From: Pseudomonadota bacterium
GTDB lineage: Bacteria; Pseudomonadota; Alphaproteobacteria; Sphingomonadales; Sphingomonadaceae
DNA: 33,298 nt
Assembly: GCA_029550345.1 (NCBI GenBank)
Contig: JAKPHK010000101.1
Coordinates: forward strand, 1 to 33,298
Reading direction: 5' to 3'
Shown here: positions 8,688 to 17,109 of the stretch, one piece after another
Layout of the letters: the number at the start of each line of letters is the position of its first letter
How positions within the stretch are numbered: the first letter of the stretch is position 1
Notes under the pieces: generated by a model
Databases searched by the model: none
Seen by the model: only the letters and a program-made list of their open reading frames with translations
Told to the model about the DNA's origin: nothing
Position numbers and translations under genes: made by a program

Positions 8688-8713
8688 CCTGCCTGCCTAG
8701 CCCGAAACGCAAA

Positions 8714-8743
8714 GGCGCGCCATGCCCCCCGACATGGCGCGCC
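8714..8743 (-). terminator. Strong hairpin terminator after the PAS-domain gene
   Basis: GGCGCGCCATG (8714-8724) pairs perfectly with CATGGCGCGCC (8733-8743) around an eight-base C-rich loop. On the minus strand it is followed by TTTGCGTTTC. It separates the PAS-domain gene from the hydrolase operon, whose start codon lies only about 26 bases further on. Confidence 0.7.
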
Positions 8744-8776
8744 AAGCTGGCTGTTTCCTGACTAGGACTTGGAAGG

Positions 8777-10321
8777 TCAGCCGAGCAGCTTTTTCGCCGC
8801 TTTCTCCAGCAGCGGAATATCGTCGGATACTTCGCCCAGCAGCACGACCTCACCAGTCGGCAGGCGGCGGGCGATCAGCAGGGTAAACTCGCTACCCTCT
8901 GCCGATACCGAGGCCAGCGGGGCATGATCGAGCCCGCGCAGCTTCTTGGCGAGCGCCTCGCGCGGGGTCTCACGAACCACGGCTTCCTTGCCGCTTTCGG
9001 CGCGCTTGAGGCGGCGTTCCTCGGTGACCACACCCTTGAGCCCGCCCGGAGCGGCGGCGAGGTAGTCGGCCAGATCGCCGCGGCCCAGGCCGATGCGCTG
9101 GGCATGGCTGAGCGCCGAGGCATATTCGGTCAGACGGGTCTTGTCGTAATCCGCGCCGAACACCAGTTTGACCACCGGGGTCATCGGTGCGCGGTCCTGA
9201 ACGGTCAGGCCCGAATCGGCGACCAGTTCGGCAAATTCCGCAGGCTCGGCTTCGGCCGCCAGCGAGAAGTCATAGGCCTTGCCGATCGCGGCATAGAGCG
9301 CGCTGCGGGTGCGGTCTTCCGATCCGCGTGCGGCATCGGCAAGTTCGCGGGCTGAGGCCAGCCAATCGGCGAGGCCCATCGCGGCCGGATCGTCCGGTTC
9401 CTCATCAGGCGCAGCGAAGCCATCAAGATCGAGCGGTTCTTCCGCATCGCTCGCGCTGGGCTGCGCCGAAAAGCCGAGCGGCGCGGCCACTTCGTCGTCC
9501 TCATCGTCGCCGTGGGTGCCCAGACCGAACAGGTGAGCGAAGGGCTCGTCCACCGGAAGGGTGGCAGCTTCTTCGGCCGGTTCAGCCAATGCTTCGGGAT
9601 CTTCCAGACCGGCAAGATCAAGCACGTCGTCTTCAAAATCGCCATCGCTTTCAAACTGGTCGGCCGGGCCATCGGCCCAGTCGGTCAGCGGATCGTCGCG
9701 GCGGCTTTCCGGTTTGTAGGAATTGTCCAGCGCATCATCGATTTCCTGCAGCAGCGCGTCGGTGGTCTTCTGGTCGGCCAGTTCCTTCCAGTTGATCACG
9801 CCGTAGATGAAATCGATCGTTTCATCGTCGGACGAATAGGGCAGCAGGATCCCGCGATAGAGCACGGTCAGTCCGCGCTGGTTTACGAATTCGGCTTCGA
9901 ACCCGATCGGCGCCTGGTTGGCCAGGATCTGCATATAATGGTCGGTGATTCGCGACAGCAGCGAACGGGCCGGAACGTCGGCCAGGGTTTCGATCCGCTG
10001 CTGCGTTCCGCATTCTTCGGCCAGGGTTGCGCCGAGGAACCGGATCGACGGATTTTCGATCCCGGCGGTGAAATCCAGCAACACGCTATAGGGGCCGAAA
10101 TCGACCAGACTTTCGGGATCGAGGCTTTCGATCGAGGGGAAGTTGCGGTTGTCGAGCAGGCTGGCCCAATGGTTATAGGCCCGCACCTGCATCCGCCGCT
10201 CGTCCTGCCCAACCGGGCTGGGAGGCGGCTCCTGTGCGGTTTCCTCTTCGCCGAAATCGACCTCGGGCCAATCGTCGCCCGGGCCGGTGTTGTCGAAATA
10301 GTTGCCGCGATACGTATCCAT
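8777..10321 (-). CDS. PAS-domain (PAS_5-like) protein with acidic middle region
   Basis: 514 residues. The N-terminal part (about 45-180: YNHWASLLDNRNFPSIESLDPESLVDFGPYSVLLDF ...) resembles the PAS_5 family found mainly in alphaproteobacteria. A middle stretch (about 190-320) is very rich in Asp/Glu with little predicted structure (DDALDNSYKPESRRDDPLTD, DGDFEDDVLDLAG). A C-terminal basic/helical part contains KRAESGKEAVVRE and ends in a short beta-rich segment. No kinase, cyclase or DNA-binding motif is seen, so the output is unknown; it could be a ligand- or partner-binding scaffold. GGGGAA upstream serves as ribosome-binding site. It is monocistronic and ends in a strong hairpin. Confidence 0.75.
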   Translation of the reverse strand: MDTYRGNYFDNTGPGDDWPEVDFGEEETAQEPPPSPVGQDERRMQVRAYNHWASLLDNRNFPSIESLDPESLVDFGPYSVLLDFTAGIENPSIRFLGATLAEECGTQQRIETLADVPARSLLSRITDHYMQILANQAPIGFEAEFVNQRGLTVLYRGILLPYSSDDETIDFIYGVINWKELADQKTTDALLQEIDDALDNSYKPESRRDDPLTDWADGPADQFESDGDFEDDVLDLAGLEDPEALAEPAEEAATLPVDEPFAHLFGLGTHGDDEDDEVAAPLGFSAQPSASDAEEPLDLDGFAAPDEEPDDPAAMGLADWLASARELADAARGSEDRTRSALYAAIGKAYDFSLAAEAEPAEFAELVADSGLTVQDRAPMTPVVKLVFGADYDKTRLTEYASALSHAQRIGLGRGDLADYLAAAPGGLKGVVTEERRLKRAESGKEAVVRETPREALAKKLRGLDHAPLASVSAEGSEFTLLIARRLPTGEVVLLGEVSDDIPLLEKAAKKLLG

Positions 10322-10404
10322 GTGGATTCCCCGCCAAGTCCTTGTCAGGACCGGTTCTGGCGCAACATGGTAAATTATCGGTTAAGTCGCGCCGGGCTTC
10401 TTCA

Positions 10405-10887
10405 TCACCTTCCGGCCAGCCCTGGATCGGTCAGGACCAGCTGGCGGCGCAGCGCGGCGCGGGCCAGGCGTTCGGTCTCGGCCTTGCGGCGCGCGGCGGC
10501 CAGCGGCACCGTGGCGGCCGGGCGCAGGATCTCCGCGTCATAGCCATCAGCCACGATCAGGCCGCAGCGTTCGGGCAGGAAAGCGGGTTCGGCCATGCAG
10601 GCGCGGTCAAGATGCGGGGCCAGCCCCCAGTAAAACCGATCGCAATGATCGAGGTAGTCGGTCCACTTGCCGTCCCCCAGCAGATCGGCGCGGCTGACCT
10701 TGATTTCCACGATCACCAGATGGCCCTTGGCATCGATCCCCATCAGATCGGCACGGCGATTGGACCGCAGCGGCATTTCGGGAAGGCACCAGATGTCATT
10801 GCGGGCAAACAGCCGGCAAATTCCCCGGGCGACAGCCTGGGCCGCCTTCAGATCGGCTTCGTCAGCAGGAACGGCGGGCGCGGACAT
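10405..10887 (-). CDS. mmcB: MmcB-family DNA repair protein
   Basis: 160 residues. The sequence ADLMGIDAKGHLVIVEIKVSRADLLGDGKWTDYLDHCDRFYWGL carries the Asp...Glu-x-Lys pattern of a PD-(D/E)XK-like nuclease fold and matches MmcB, a small alphaproteobacterial protein linked to repair of mitomycin-C-type DNA damage in Caulobacter. An Arg/Ala-rich C-terminus follows. The start at 10887 has only a weak ribosome-binding site. It lies alone between the PAS-domain gene and a hypothetical gene in the same direction; no LexA site was identified upstream. Family call is strong; its molecular activity is inferred from the family. Confidence 0.85.
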   Translation of the reverse strand: MSAPAVPADEADLKAAQAVARGICRLFARNDIWCLPEMPLRSNRRADLMGIDAKGHLVIVEIKVSRADLLGDGKWTDYLDHCDRFYWGLAPHLDRACMAEPAFLPERCGLIVADGYDAEILRPAATVPLAAARRKAETERLARAALRRQLVLTDPGLAGR

Positions 10888-10939
10888 TGCGCCGCAATAG
10901 GAACATATTGAGAACTTCGCAAGGACCCTCGTGCCCCGT

Positions 10940-11371
10940 TCAGGTAAACCTGCGGGCCCCGCCGGGCTCGGGTGGCGGAGTCAGGGCCAGCAGGGCGGCC
11001 CGAGTCGCATGGAATTCCTGCCACAGCGCCAGCGCGGCTGCCGAAGGGTTCACGCCGCGGGCGTGGATCGCCAGCAGCGCAGCAAGGCCCGGCTCCATGA
11101 TCGCCGAAAGGTCTTCAACGCCCTGTTCGGCCATTTCCCGGCGCCAGCCTCCGGCATCGCGCATCACCGCGGGAAAATTGCGCACTTCGGGGCGCATCGC
11201 TTCGGGCGCCAGTCCGGCCAGGGTGCCGACCACGGTCACCGCGTCATGCAGCGCCGACCATTTCATTCCCATCGCGCTGGCCGAAGCCTGGCCGAATTCC
11301 GGTCGCCCCGAGGTGGGCAGGGCGCCAACCCCCTGAGCAGGCGGCGTGCTGAAAGAGGAATGCATGTTCAT
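10940..11371 (-). CDS. Conserved hypothetical protein
   Basis: 143 residues from ATG 11371, chosen because AGGAA lies 7 bases upstream; the frame stays open further but runs into low-quality arginine-rich sequence next to the tRNA gene. The protein is alanine-rich and mainly helical, with a disordered start (SSFSTPPAQGVGALPTSGRPE) and no signal peptide or membrane segment. Recognisable pieces are MGMKWSALHDAVTVVGTLAGLAPE and GVEDLSAIMEPGLAALLAIHARG. I do not recognise a family. It is followed by mmcB in the same direction at a gap of 52 bases and could share its transcript. Confidence 0.65.
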   Translation of the reverse strand: MNMHSSFSTPPAQGVGALPTSGRPEFGQASASAMGMKWSALHDAVTVVGTLAGLAPEAMRPEVRNFPAVMRDAGGWRREMAEQGVEDLSAIMEPGLAALLAIHARGVNPSAAALALWQEFHATRAALLALTPPPEPGGARRFT

Positions 11372-11510
11372 GCGGCTATTCCTAGCGCGGCAAACTTGCC
11401 AAATCGCTAAGCGCGGGCGCCAAACCGCCCACCCGCATTCGCGGTCCCGGCCCGGCCCCCGCAAAAGACACTGGCGCTCCGCCTTCCACGCTGCTAACCG
11501 CCCCGCTCAC

Positions 11511-11587
<77 letters not shown>

Positions 11588-11705
11588 GTTTTTCCTTGAT
11601 CGCGAATATTTGTTGTGCCGGGTACCGGGTTATCGACTCGATTGCCGCGTCGCGGCCGTGGTGGCAGATTGCCATTCATCGTTGTGAAGCACGGAGTTTG
11701 CGAAC

Positions 11706-12173
11706 ATGATGTCCCGCCGTGAAGGGATGGCGCTGGCTCTTGGGGCGCTGGTGGCCGGGCGCGCCGCGCGGGCGGATGCCTGTACCTATGCAACCCCCGA
11801 CCTGTCGATCGAATACCCGGAACAGATCGCAGCCATTGCTGCACTCGCTCTCGATCGTCCGGCTGTGGGGTCAATCATTGCCGATGATGACGTTCGTGCG
11901 GAAATCGGCCGGTTTGTGGCCACCGTTCGTGAGCGACGCGATCTGATCGGGGCGAAGGTCATCCGGCCTGAGAGTCGCCGGGTGTTCGCGGACTATCTGA
12001 CCGAGGTCTTTCTGGTGAATTTTCGGCTGGACGACGCCAAAGGGATTTATGTTGCCTGCGGCGACAATGCGCTCAACAACCACGCGTTGATCGGCTTTCA
12101 CGCCGGGCGGATGGCCGATTTTCATCGGATGCATCTGCTTGATGCTACGGACAAGGCCCGGCTGCGTGGCTGA
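11706..12173 (+). CDS. Small exported hypothetical protein (Tat-like signal)
   Basis: 155 residues. The N-terminus MMSRREGMALALGALVAGRAARADA combines a twin arginine with a moderately hydrophobic stretch and an A-x-A cleavage site, resembling a Tat or Sec signal. The mature part (about 130 residues) is mixed alpha/beta, with DDDVRAEIGRFVATVRERRDL, GIYVACGDNALNNHALIGFH and a final LDATDKARLRG. No catalytic motif is recognised. GGAG lies 10 bases before the first of two adjacent ATG codons; either may be used. Its stop TGA and the stop of the convergent DoxX-like gene form one palindrome TGATCA at 12171-12176. Confidence 0.6.
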   Translation: MMSRREGMALALGALVAGRAARADACTYATPDLSIEYPEQIAAIAALALDRPAVGSIIADDDVRAEIGRFVATVRERRDLIGAKVIRPESRRVFADYLTEVFLVNFRLDDAKGIYVACGDNALNNHALIGFHAGRMADFHRMHLLDATDKARLRG

Positions 12174-12614
12174 TCAGCCCTGACTGCCGCGATCGGCACT
12201 GGACCGCGAAAGCGGTGCATAGGCCCAGGCTACCGCGCTCAGGCACAGGATCAGCAGCGCGCTGTATTCCATGCCGTTGCGCCCCGCGCCGACCACGAAC
12301 CAGCCCGAAGGCAGATGCACCATCACCATGCCAAGGGTCAGAATGAAGATGTGAACCGCCGCGCAAAGGCTGACGAAGCGGCGCAGCAGGATCAGGATCG
12401 GGCAGATCAGTTCGGCCAGGGTAACTGCCAGCGCGAACCAATAGCCCGAGGGGAACCCCTGGGTTTCAAGCCACATCCCGAAGGGGACGACCCCGCCCGT
12501 AAACATCCGGAACGAACCATGGATCAGGATCAGCAGCGCAACCGCGATCCTGACAGCTTCAAGCGCCTGTCCGCCGCGTTCCTGGGGGCAGGCTGGGCCG
12601 ATCAGTTGTGTCAT
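12174..12614 (-). CDS. DoxX-like membrane protein
   Basis: 146 residues with four hydrophobic helices, the usual size and topology of the DoxX family. AVRIAVALLILIHGSFRMFTGGVVPFGMWLETQGFP at the first helix and its loop is the family's typical pattern (R...H.....G....G..L...G.P). Some DoxX proteins are linked to redox or thiosulfate metabolism, but most members have no known role. AAGGA is well placed 7 bases upstream of the ATG. It ends exactly beside the stop of the convergent upstream gene. There is no obvious operon partner. Confidence 0.72.
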   Translation of the reverse strand: MTQLIGPACPQERGGQALEAVRIAVALLILIHGSFRMFTGGVVPFGMWLETQGFPSGYWFALAVTLAELICPILILLRRFVSLCAAVHIFILTLGMVMVHLPSGWFVVGAGRNGMEYSALLILCLSAVAWAYAPLSRSSADRGSQG

Positions 12615-12666
12615 GATGTTTCCTTGTATTTACCGCCACATGGCGGCACCGGCTGCGACCCCGCCA

Positions 12667-13254
12667 TCAGCGCGGTTTCCACAGGTGGCGCCGAATGAAA
12701 TCGTTGAGGTCGATCGGGCGATAGAAGTCGCCGATCCACAGCATTGCTTGGGCCTGGGGGGCAAGCCGGACATCGGCGTCGCAGGCCAGCTTTTCGGCAT
12801 GGCCGAACCAGCTGCTTTGATAGCCGGAGAGCCATTGGCCGACCTGATCGGAACGATCGATCTTGCCGCTCCACTCCAGAGCATAGCCACCAGACTGCCG
12901 CATCCGGTGTTTCCGGCAATCGAACTGCAAGGTCCATTGCACAAACTCATTGCGATATGTGTCGCCGGGGGCGTCACGTTCGCTTGCTTCGATCACGTCC
13001 ATCTCGACGATCCCGTTGTCGTCATCCCCGACCGGCCGAACCTTCATGTCGGCGATCCATAGCCGCCGGTTCGGTGCCTCGCCTTTCCCGAACACCAGAT
13101 ACCAGCAGCGCTCCATGATCGCCGGTCGGCAATCCCTGATGCCTTCAAGCGCAAGATCGTCGCGGATCTTCTGCCGATCGGGCTTGGCGGGCGCACCGCT
13201 TGCCAAAGCGGCAACCGTGATGGCTACCGCCAGTGCGGCTGCGCGCCGCTTCAT
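12667..13254 (-). CDS. Secreted hypothetical protein
   Basis: 195 residues with a clear N-terminal signal peptide (MKRRAAALAVAITVAALASGAPA). The mature protein has four cysteines in paired spacing (DCRPAIMERCW, FDCRKH, KLACDAD) that could form disulfides, and tryptophan-rich beta-type segments. I do not recognise the family. It resembles surface-stress or surface-adhesin-E-like small periplasmic proteins only in size and general composition. Its ATG overlaps the stop of the upstream gene by four bases (ATGA, 13251-13254), so the two are translationally coupled and may act together in the envelope. Confidence 0.62.
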   Translation of the reverse strand: MKRRAAALAVAITVAALASGAPAKPDRQKIRDDLALEGIRDCRPAIMERCWYLVFGKGEAPNRRLWIADMKVRPVGDDDNGIVEMDVIEASERDAPGDTYRNEFVQWTLQFDCRKHRMRQSGGYALEWSGKIDRSDQVGQWLSGYQSSWFGHAEKLACDADVRLAPQAQAMLWIGDFYRPIDLNDFIRRHLWKPR

Positions 13255-13901
13255 TCGATTTCTCCAAGTGCGGTCTCGGTCCGGTCCGGCCGAATCTCGA
13301 CAATCCGGACAATCCGGTGTTCGAGCGCGGTGGTGGAGTTGCGATACCGATAGACCGGTTCGCTCACCGCTGTGGCCGATGTGATGAACCAGCGATCGTA
13401 GGTGTACTGCATCGAGGTACGCACTTCGCCGGTTTCTTCCTTGGTCCGGGTCGCGGCGATATAAGGTACTGCCACCATCAGCAGGTAGCGTCCGGGTTTG
13501 AGGCCGCGGAACCGGAAATAGCCGCGATCATCGGTGAATGTCCTGGCCCGGAATCGGGCGGCTGAACCCAATTCGGTGGCGATTGCGGTGGAATTGCCGC
13601 CGAACCGGGATACGGCAACTTCGACTTTCGGCGTCAGCGGGAACAGGAAGACGACTTCATCGTGGGTATAAACCCGTTCGCGCCCGCCCTTTACCCGCCC
13701 GCGCTGATCCATCGCCTTTCGGGTGACACCGGGTCGTCCCGTCAAGATATGCTGGCCGATCTCCATTTGCGACCGGGCAAAGGCAGGATCGTCGGAAGTG
13801 GACGATTGGCTGGTCGCGGATTCAAGCGGAAAGGCCGCAAGACTGCCTCCCACCATCAGGAAAAGGGCGATCGAGCCGAGGCGGGGAACTCGTCCGGGCA
13901 T
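13251..13901 (-). CDS. Secreted protein with a carboxypeptidase-regulatory-like beta domain
   Basis: 216 residues. The N-terminal hydrophobic segment (LGSIALFLMVGGSLAAF) looks like a signal peptide. The middle contains FTDDRGYFRFRGLKPGRYLLMVAVPY, the typical end of a carboxypeptidase-regulatory-like or transthyretin-like fold (D-x-G-x-F-x-F-x-x-L-x-P-G-x-Y-x-L). Such domains are non-catalytic beta sandwiches in exported proteins. The last third (ALEHRIVRIVEIRPDRTETALGEIE) is of unknown role. It is the first gene of a two-gene coupled unit with the secreted protein that follows. Function unknown. Confidence 0.65.
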   Translation of the reverse strand: MPGRVPRLGSIALFLMVGGSLAAFPLESATSQSSTSDDPAFARSQMEIGQHILTGRPGVTRKAMDQRGRVKGGRERVYTHDEVVFLFPLTPKVEVAVSRFGGNSTAIATELGSAARFRARTFTDDRGYFRFRGLKPGRYLLMVAVPYIAATRTKEETGEVRTSMQYTYDRWFITSATAVSEPVYRYRNSTTALEHRIVRIVEIRPDRTETALGEIE

Positions 13902-13975
13902 CGCGCCACCCTATTGCCGCGGCGTATTCCTGTCGCGCATCCGGACATACCGGTACACGGCGGCGGCCCAAGCGA

Positions 13976-14935
13976 TCATTCGGCAACCCTGACCACAACC
14001 GAACCGCGTTTGTGACCGGTACCAGCCATCACATAGGCGGAACGGATCTGGGGGAAGGGAAAGATGCCGCCAAAAACCGGCCGCAACGCGCCTTCGGCAT
14101 AGAGCGCCAGGACCCGGCGGATGTCGTCTGGGCCATCGGTGGTTGTGTTTGCAAAGATGCGCCGCCCTTCCGATCGGTGTGGACGTAGCAACGCACCCAG
14201 TATGCCGGACAAGGTCGCGGTGACCGGCAGCAGAATGCCGCCCGGCGCCACGCAATTCCGCGCAAGAGGCCAGGGCAAGGTTCCGGCGATGTCCAGCACC
14301 ACATCCCACGTCCCCTGCGGAGGCCCGGCCCGGTAGTCATGGGCCGCGAAAGCGCCCAATTTGTGGGCCAGGGCATGATTCTCCTCACGGCAGACCGCTG
14401 TGGTCTCGGCGCCAAGATGCCGGGCGATCTGCAGCGCGGCACAGCCGACCTCTCCGGTCGCGCCATTGATCAGCAACCGGGTACCCTTGCGGACACGGGC
14501 CTTGTCGATCAGGAAATCCGCCGCCGCCAGTCCGCCAAATAGCAGCGAGGCGGCGGCGCAATCGTCCAGACCGTCGGGGACCGGCACCAGTCGATCGGGC
14601 GAGATCGCAACATATTCGGCGTGGGCGCCCATCGCGGTTCCGGTGTTGCCAACCACCCGCGTGCCAGCGGGCAGGCCTGGTGATTCAGTTTCGACCGTTC
14701 CGCAGAAGAGCATTCCAGGGATCGGTTGGCGCGGCCGGAAGATGCCGAACGTCAGACGCAAGAGGAGCGCAAGCCCCGCCGGCGCCGACGCCATCAGAAT
14801 TCTGGCGTCGCCACGGGTAACAGCTGCCGCGCGTACGGCCACCAGAACCTGACCGGGCTTAAGCCTGGGGGAAGGGGCTTGGCCGAATACGACCGAATCC
14901 GGTGTTCCATAGGAAAGGGCAAGGGCGGCGTTCAT
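13976..14935 (-). CDS. MDR-type NAD(P)H oxidoreductase (quinone oxidoreductase-like)
   Basis: 319 residues with the medium-chain dehydrogenase/reductase layout: a GroES-like N-terminal domain (LKPGQVLVAVRAAAVTRGDARI, then IPGMLFCGTVE) and a Rossmann domain with the nucleotide-binding turn NGATGEVGCAALQIARHLGA. The structural and catalytic zinc cysteines of alcohol dehydrogenases are missing, which points to the zinc-free quinone-reductase branch. It probably reduces quinones or activated double bonds with NADPH; the substrate is unknown. It lies 126 bases downstream of the second LytTR regulator, and a direct repeat in that gap may be its operator. Confidence 0.85.
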   Translation of the reverse strand: MNAALALSYGTPDSVVFGQAPSPRLKPGQVLVAVRAAAVTRGDARILMASAPAGLALLLRLTFGIFRPRQPIPGMLFCGTVETESPGLPAGTRVVGNTGTAMGAHAEYVAISPDRLVPVPDGLDDCAAASLLFGGLAAADFLIDKARVRKGTRLLINGATGEVGCAALQIARHLGAETTAVCREENHALAHKLGAFAAHDYRAGPPQGTWDVVLDIAGTLPWPLARNCVAPGGILLPVTATLSGILGALLRPHRSEGRRIFANTTTDGPDDIRRVLALYAEGALRPVFGGIFPFPQIRSAYVMAGTGHKRGSVVVRVAE

Positions 14936-15039
14936 GATGCTCCGGCCAAGTCCTGGCCGGATCGGCCGGGTGGGCGTTAAGGGAGCAGCTACCTGCCCGC
15001 AGCCCAGGCTGAGCGCAATGGCGGCAAAAGTACCGGAAC

Positions 15040-15064
15040 ATCACACTACCAGAATATCACACTA
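15040..15064 (-). promoter_or_regulatory. Direct repeat TAGTGTGAT x2, possible operator
   Basis: The nine bases TAGTGTGAT (minus strand) occur at 15064-15056 and 15048-15040, a period of 16 bases. The first copy contains the stop codon of the LytTR regulator gene. The pair lies about 105 bases upstream of the oxidoreductase start. Repeat is seen; operator function is inference. Confidence 0.35.
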
Positions 15065-15835
15065 ACGCAGGAATTCGGCCCGGATCGCAGCAGTATAGGT
15101 TCGGCCGACCCGAACCTCCAGCCCGTTGGACAGCACGACCAGCAGCGCGGCGAACGGTGCCGGTTTGATCCGGGCGATCGCATCCCGGCGAATGATCGCG
15201 CCGCGGTGGATGCGGATGAATTCGGCCGGATCGAGCCGCTGCTCCAGCCTGGCCAGACTTTCCTGATAGAGGTACTCCGCACTGGCCACGTGCAGCCGCA
15301 CATAGTCACGGTCAGCCTGAAAGCAGATCACGTCTTCGGCCGCGATACGCAGGAATTCGCTGTTCGATTTCACCCAGAATTCGATCGAATCCCTGGTCTG
15401 GGCCCGCAGCTCGCGCTTCAGGGTTTCCAGCGCCTCCTGAAGTTCGTTGACCCGTTCAGCCTGCGAGTTGCGGTTTACCGCTGCAAACGCGCGTTCCATT
15501 GCTTGCGCGAACCGGCCAGGCTCGATCGGCTTGGTGATGTAATCGATCGCGCTGGCTTCAAAAGCGCGCAGTGCAAAGTGATCAAAGGCCGTTACGAAAA
15601 CCACCACCGGGGGATTTTCGTCCAATCGGGCAAGAAGCTCAAACCCGCCGCCGCCGGGCATCTGGATGTCGAGCAGCACGATGTCCGGAAAGTGCTCGGC
15701 CAGCTTTTCCAGCGCCTGATCGACATCGCCGGCTTCGAACACCGCCCCGACCCGGTCATACCCTTGCAGCAGCCGGATGATCCGGCGCCGCGCCAGGGGT
15801 TCGTCATCGACAACCAGAACGCGCAGGCCGGTCAT
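15062..15835 (-). CDS. LytTR-family response regulator (second pair)
   Basis: 257 residues from ATG 15835. The frame stays open upstream inside the kinase gene, but the receiver domain begins properly at this ATG (MTGLRVLVVDDEPLARRR). Receiver residues are Asp10/Asp11, phospho-Asp56 in LLDIQMPG, Thr82 and Lys102. A coiled-coil-like linker (about 118-145) leads to the LytTR domain (EFWVKSNSEFLRIAAEDVICFQADRDYVRLH ... IRIHRGAIIRRDAI ... GRTYTAAI). The ATG overlaps the kinase stop as ATGA, so the two are translationally coupled. It is clearly related in plan to the regulator at 3609-4403 but is a different gene. Confidence 0.92.
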   Translation of the reverse strand: MTGLRVLVVDDEPLARRRIIRLLQGYDRVGAVFEAGDVDQALEKLAEHFPDIVLLDIQMPGGGGFELLARLDENPPVVVFVTAFDHFALRAFEASAIDYITKPIEPGRFAQAMERAFAAVNRNSQAERVNELQEALETLKRELRAQTRDSIEFWVKSNSEFLRIAAEDVICFQADRDYVRLHVASAEYLYQESLARLEQRLDPAEFIRIHRGAIIRRDAIARIKPAPFAALLVVLSNGLEVRVGRTYTAAIRAEFLR

Positions 15836-17058
15836 GCGGTCCGCCACGGCATTTCGATCCGGGCGCGGAAGCGGCGCGCGTCGCCGCGATCGATCTCCAG
15901 CCGACCCTGATCGCCAAACCGGGCCTCCAGCCGCTCGGCAACATTGCGCAGCCCCACCCGGGTTCCAACCGGCCGCCAATCGGTCCTGGGGCTTTCGGGC
16001 CTATCATTTTCGATCTCAATCACCAGCTGCTCACCGTTTCTCTGCGCCCGCAGCTTGATGCCGACCTGCCCTCTGGCGGCGCCGACCCCGTGCTTTACGG
16101 CGTTTTCAACCAGGGGTTGCAGGATCAGGCTGGGGACCAGTGCCGCGCCGACGCCGGGTTCGATGGTGAATGCCACAGTCATGCGATCAGAAAACCGTTC
16201 CCGTTCAATCTCCAGATAGCCCTGCTGCAGGGCCAGTTCCTCCTCAAGACTTACGTCGTGAAACGGGTCCAGTTCCAGCGTTGTGCGCAGAAAGGTCGAG
16301 AGCGACAGCACCATGCGCTGGGCCTGGGCGGTTTCACCTTCGCCGATCATGGCGTCAACCGAATTCAGCGTGTTGAACAGGAAATGCGGGTTCACCTGAT
16401 ACCGCAGCGCGCGCATCTGCGCCGCCAGGGCCTCTTCCCTGATCGCCGCAAGTCGGGCGGCGCGTTCGCTCAGTTCGGAAGCAAACAGCAGGTTCACGAA
16501 CAGACAGGCCCATCCGAACATCAGCCCGCCGCCATAGGCCATGTCATAACCGAAATCCGCCAGATCGAAGACGGTCGGCAGCGGCCAGGTGAACGCGGTA
16601 TAGACCAGAAAACCCAATCCGGCCCATATCGGTGCGGCAAGCAAGGCCAGAAGGAACGCGCCGAGAAACAGAAGGTGTAGGGACTCTTCCGGGCGGCGTG
16701 ACCGGATCAGGCGCTTGTGCAGGGCATACATCACGACCGAGATCGCAACGATCACGATCGAGGACATGGCATAGTGGACCACCTTGCCGAGCGCCGATGC
16801 CACCGGATCAGTCCCCACCGCTGCAAAGACAATGCTGGAAAGCACGAATACGGCCACCCAGTAATATAGCCCGAACACGACCGCAGTTTGCCTGATCCGA
16901 TTGGCGATTGAGTGCTGCCCGGGCGGCCGCCCACCGGGATGGCCTGCCAGACTTAACACGGCATCTGCCTTTGCTGCGCTGACCTTTGCAAGCCATTCAC
17001 CCCCTGAACCAAGCCATTCGCAGAATAGCCCGCCCTTTGATTGGACGGCAGTCGCCAT
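15832..17058 (-). CDS. LytS-type sensor histidine kinase (second pair)
   Basis: 408 residues. About 55 polar N-terminal residues precede several hydrophobic helices (roughly 58-195). The kinase core contains LRYQVNPHFLFNTLNSVDAM with phospho-His224, LVENAVKHGVG (N box) and GVGLRNVAERL (G2). The G1-like segment reads ENDRPESPRTD in place of the usual D-x-G-x-G, so ATP binding may be altered there. It is coupled to the LytTR regulator. The start ATG at 17058 has no good ribosome-binding site and a later start is possible. The gene is divergent from a LuxR-type regulator only about 50 bases away, so the promoters must overlap. Confidence 0.88.
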   Translation of the reverse strand: MATAVQSKGGLFCEWLGSGGEWLAKVSAAKADAVLSLAGHPGGRPPGQHSIANRIRQTAVVFGLYYWVAVFVLSSIVFAAVGTDPVASALGKVVHYAMSSIVIVAISVVMYALHKRLIRSRRPEESLHLLFLGAFLLALLAAPIWAGLGFLVYTAFTWPLPTVFDLADFGYDMAYGGGLMFGWACLFVNLLFASELSERAARLAAIREEALAAQMRALRYQVNPHFLFNTLNSVDAMIGEGETAQAQRMVLSLSTFLRTTLELDPFHDVSLEEELALQQGYLEIERERFSDRMTVAFTIEPGVGAALVPSLILQPLVENAVKHGVGAARGQVGIKLRAQRNGEQLVIEIENDRPESPRTDWRPVGTRVGLRNVAERLEARFGDQGRLEIDRGDARRFRARIEMPWRTA

Positions 17059-17109
17059 TCGAACGAACGGGCATACTGTCCGGCCGACTTTGGCTCTAGC
17101 CTTAACGGA

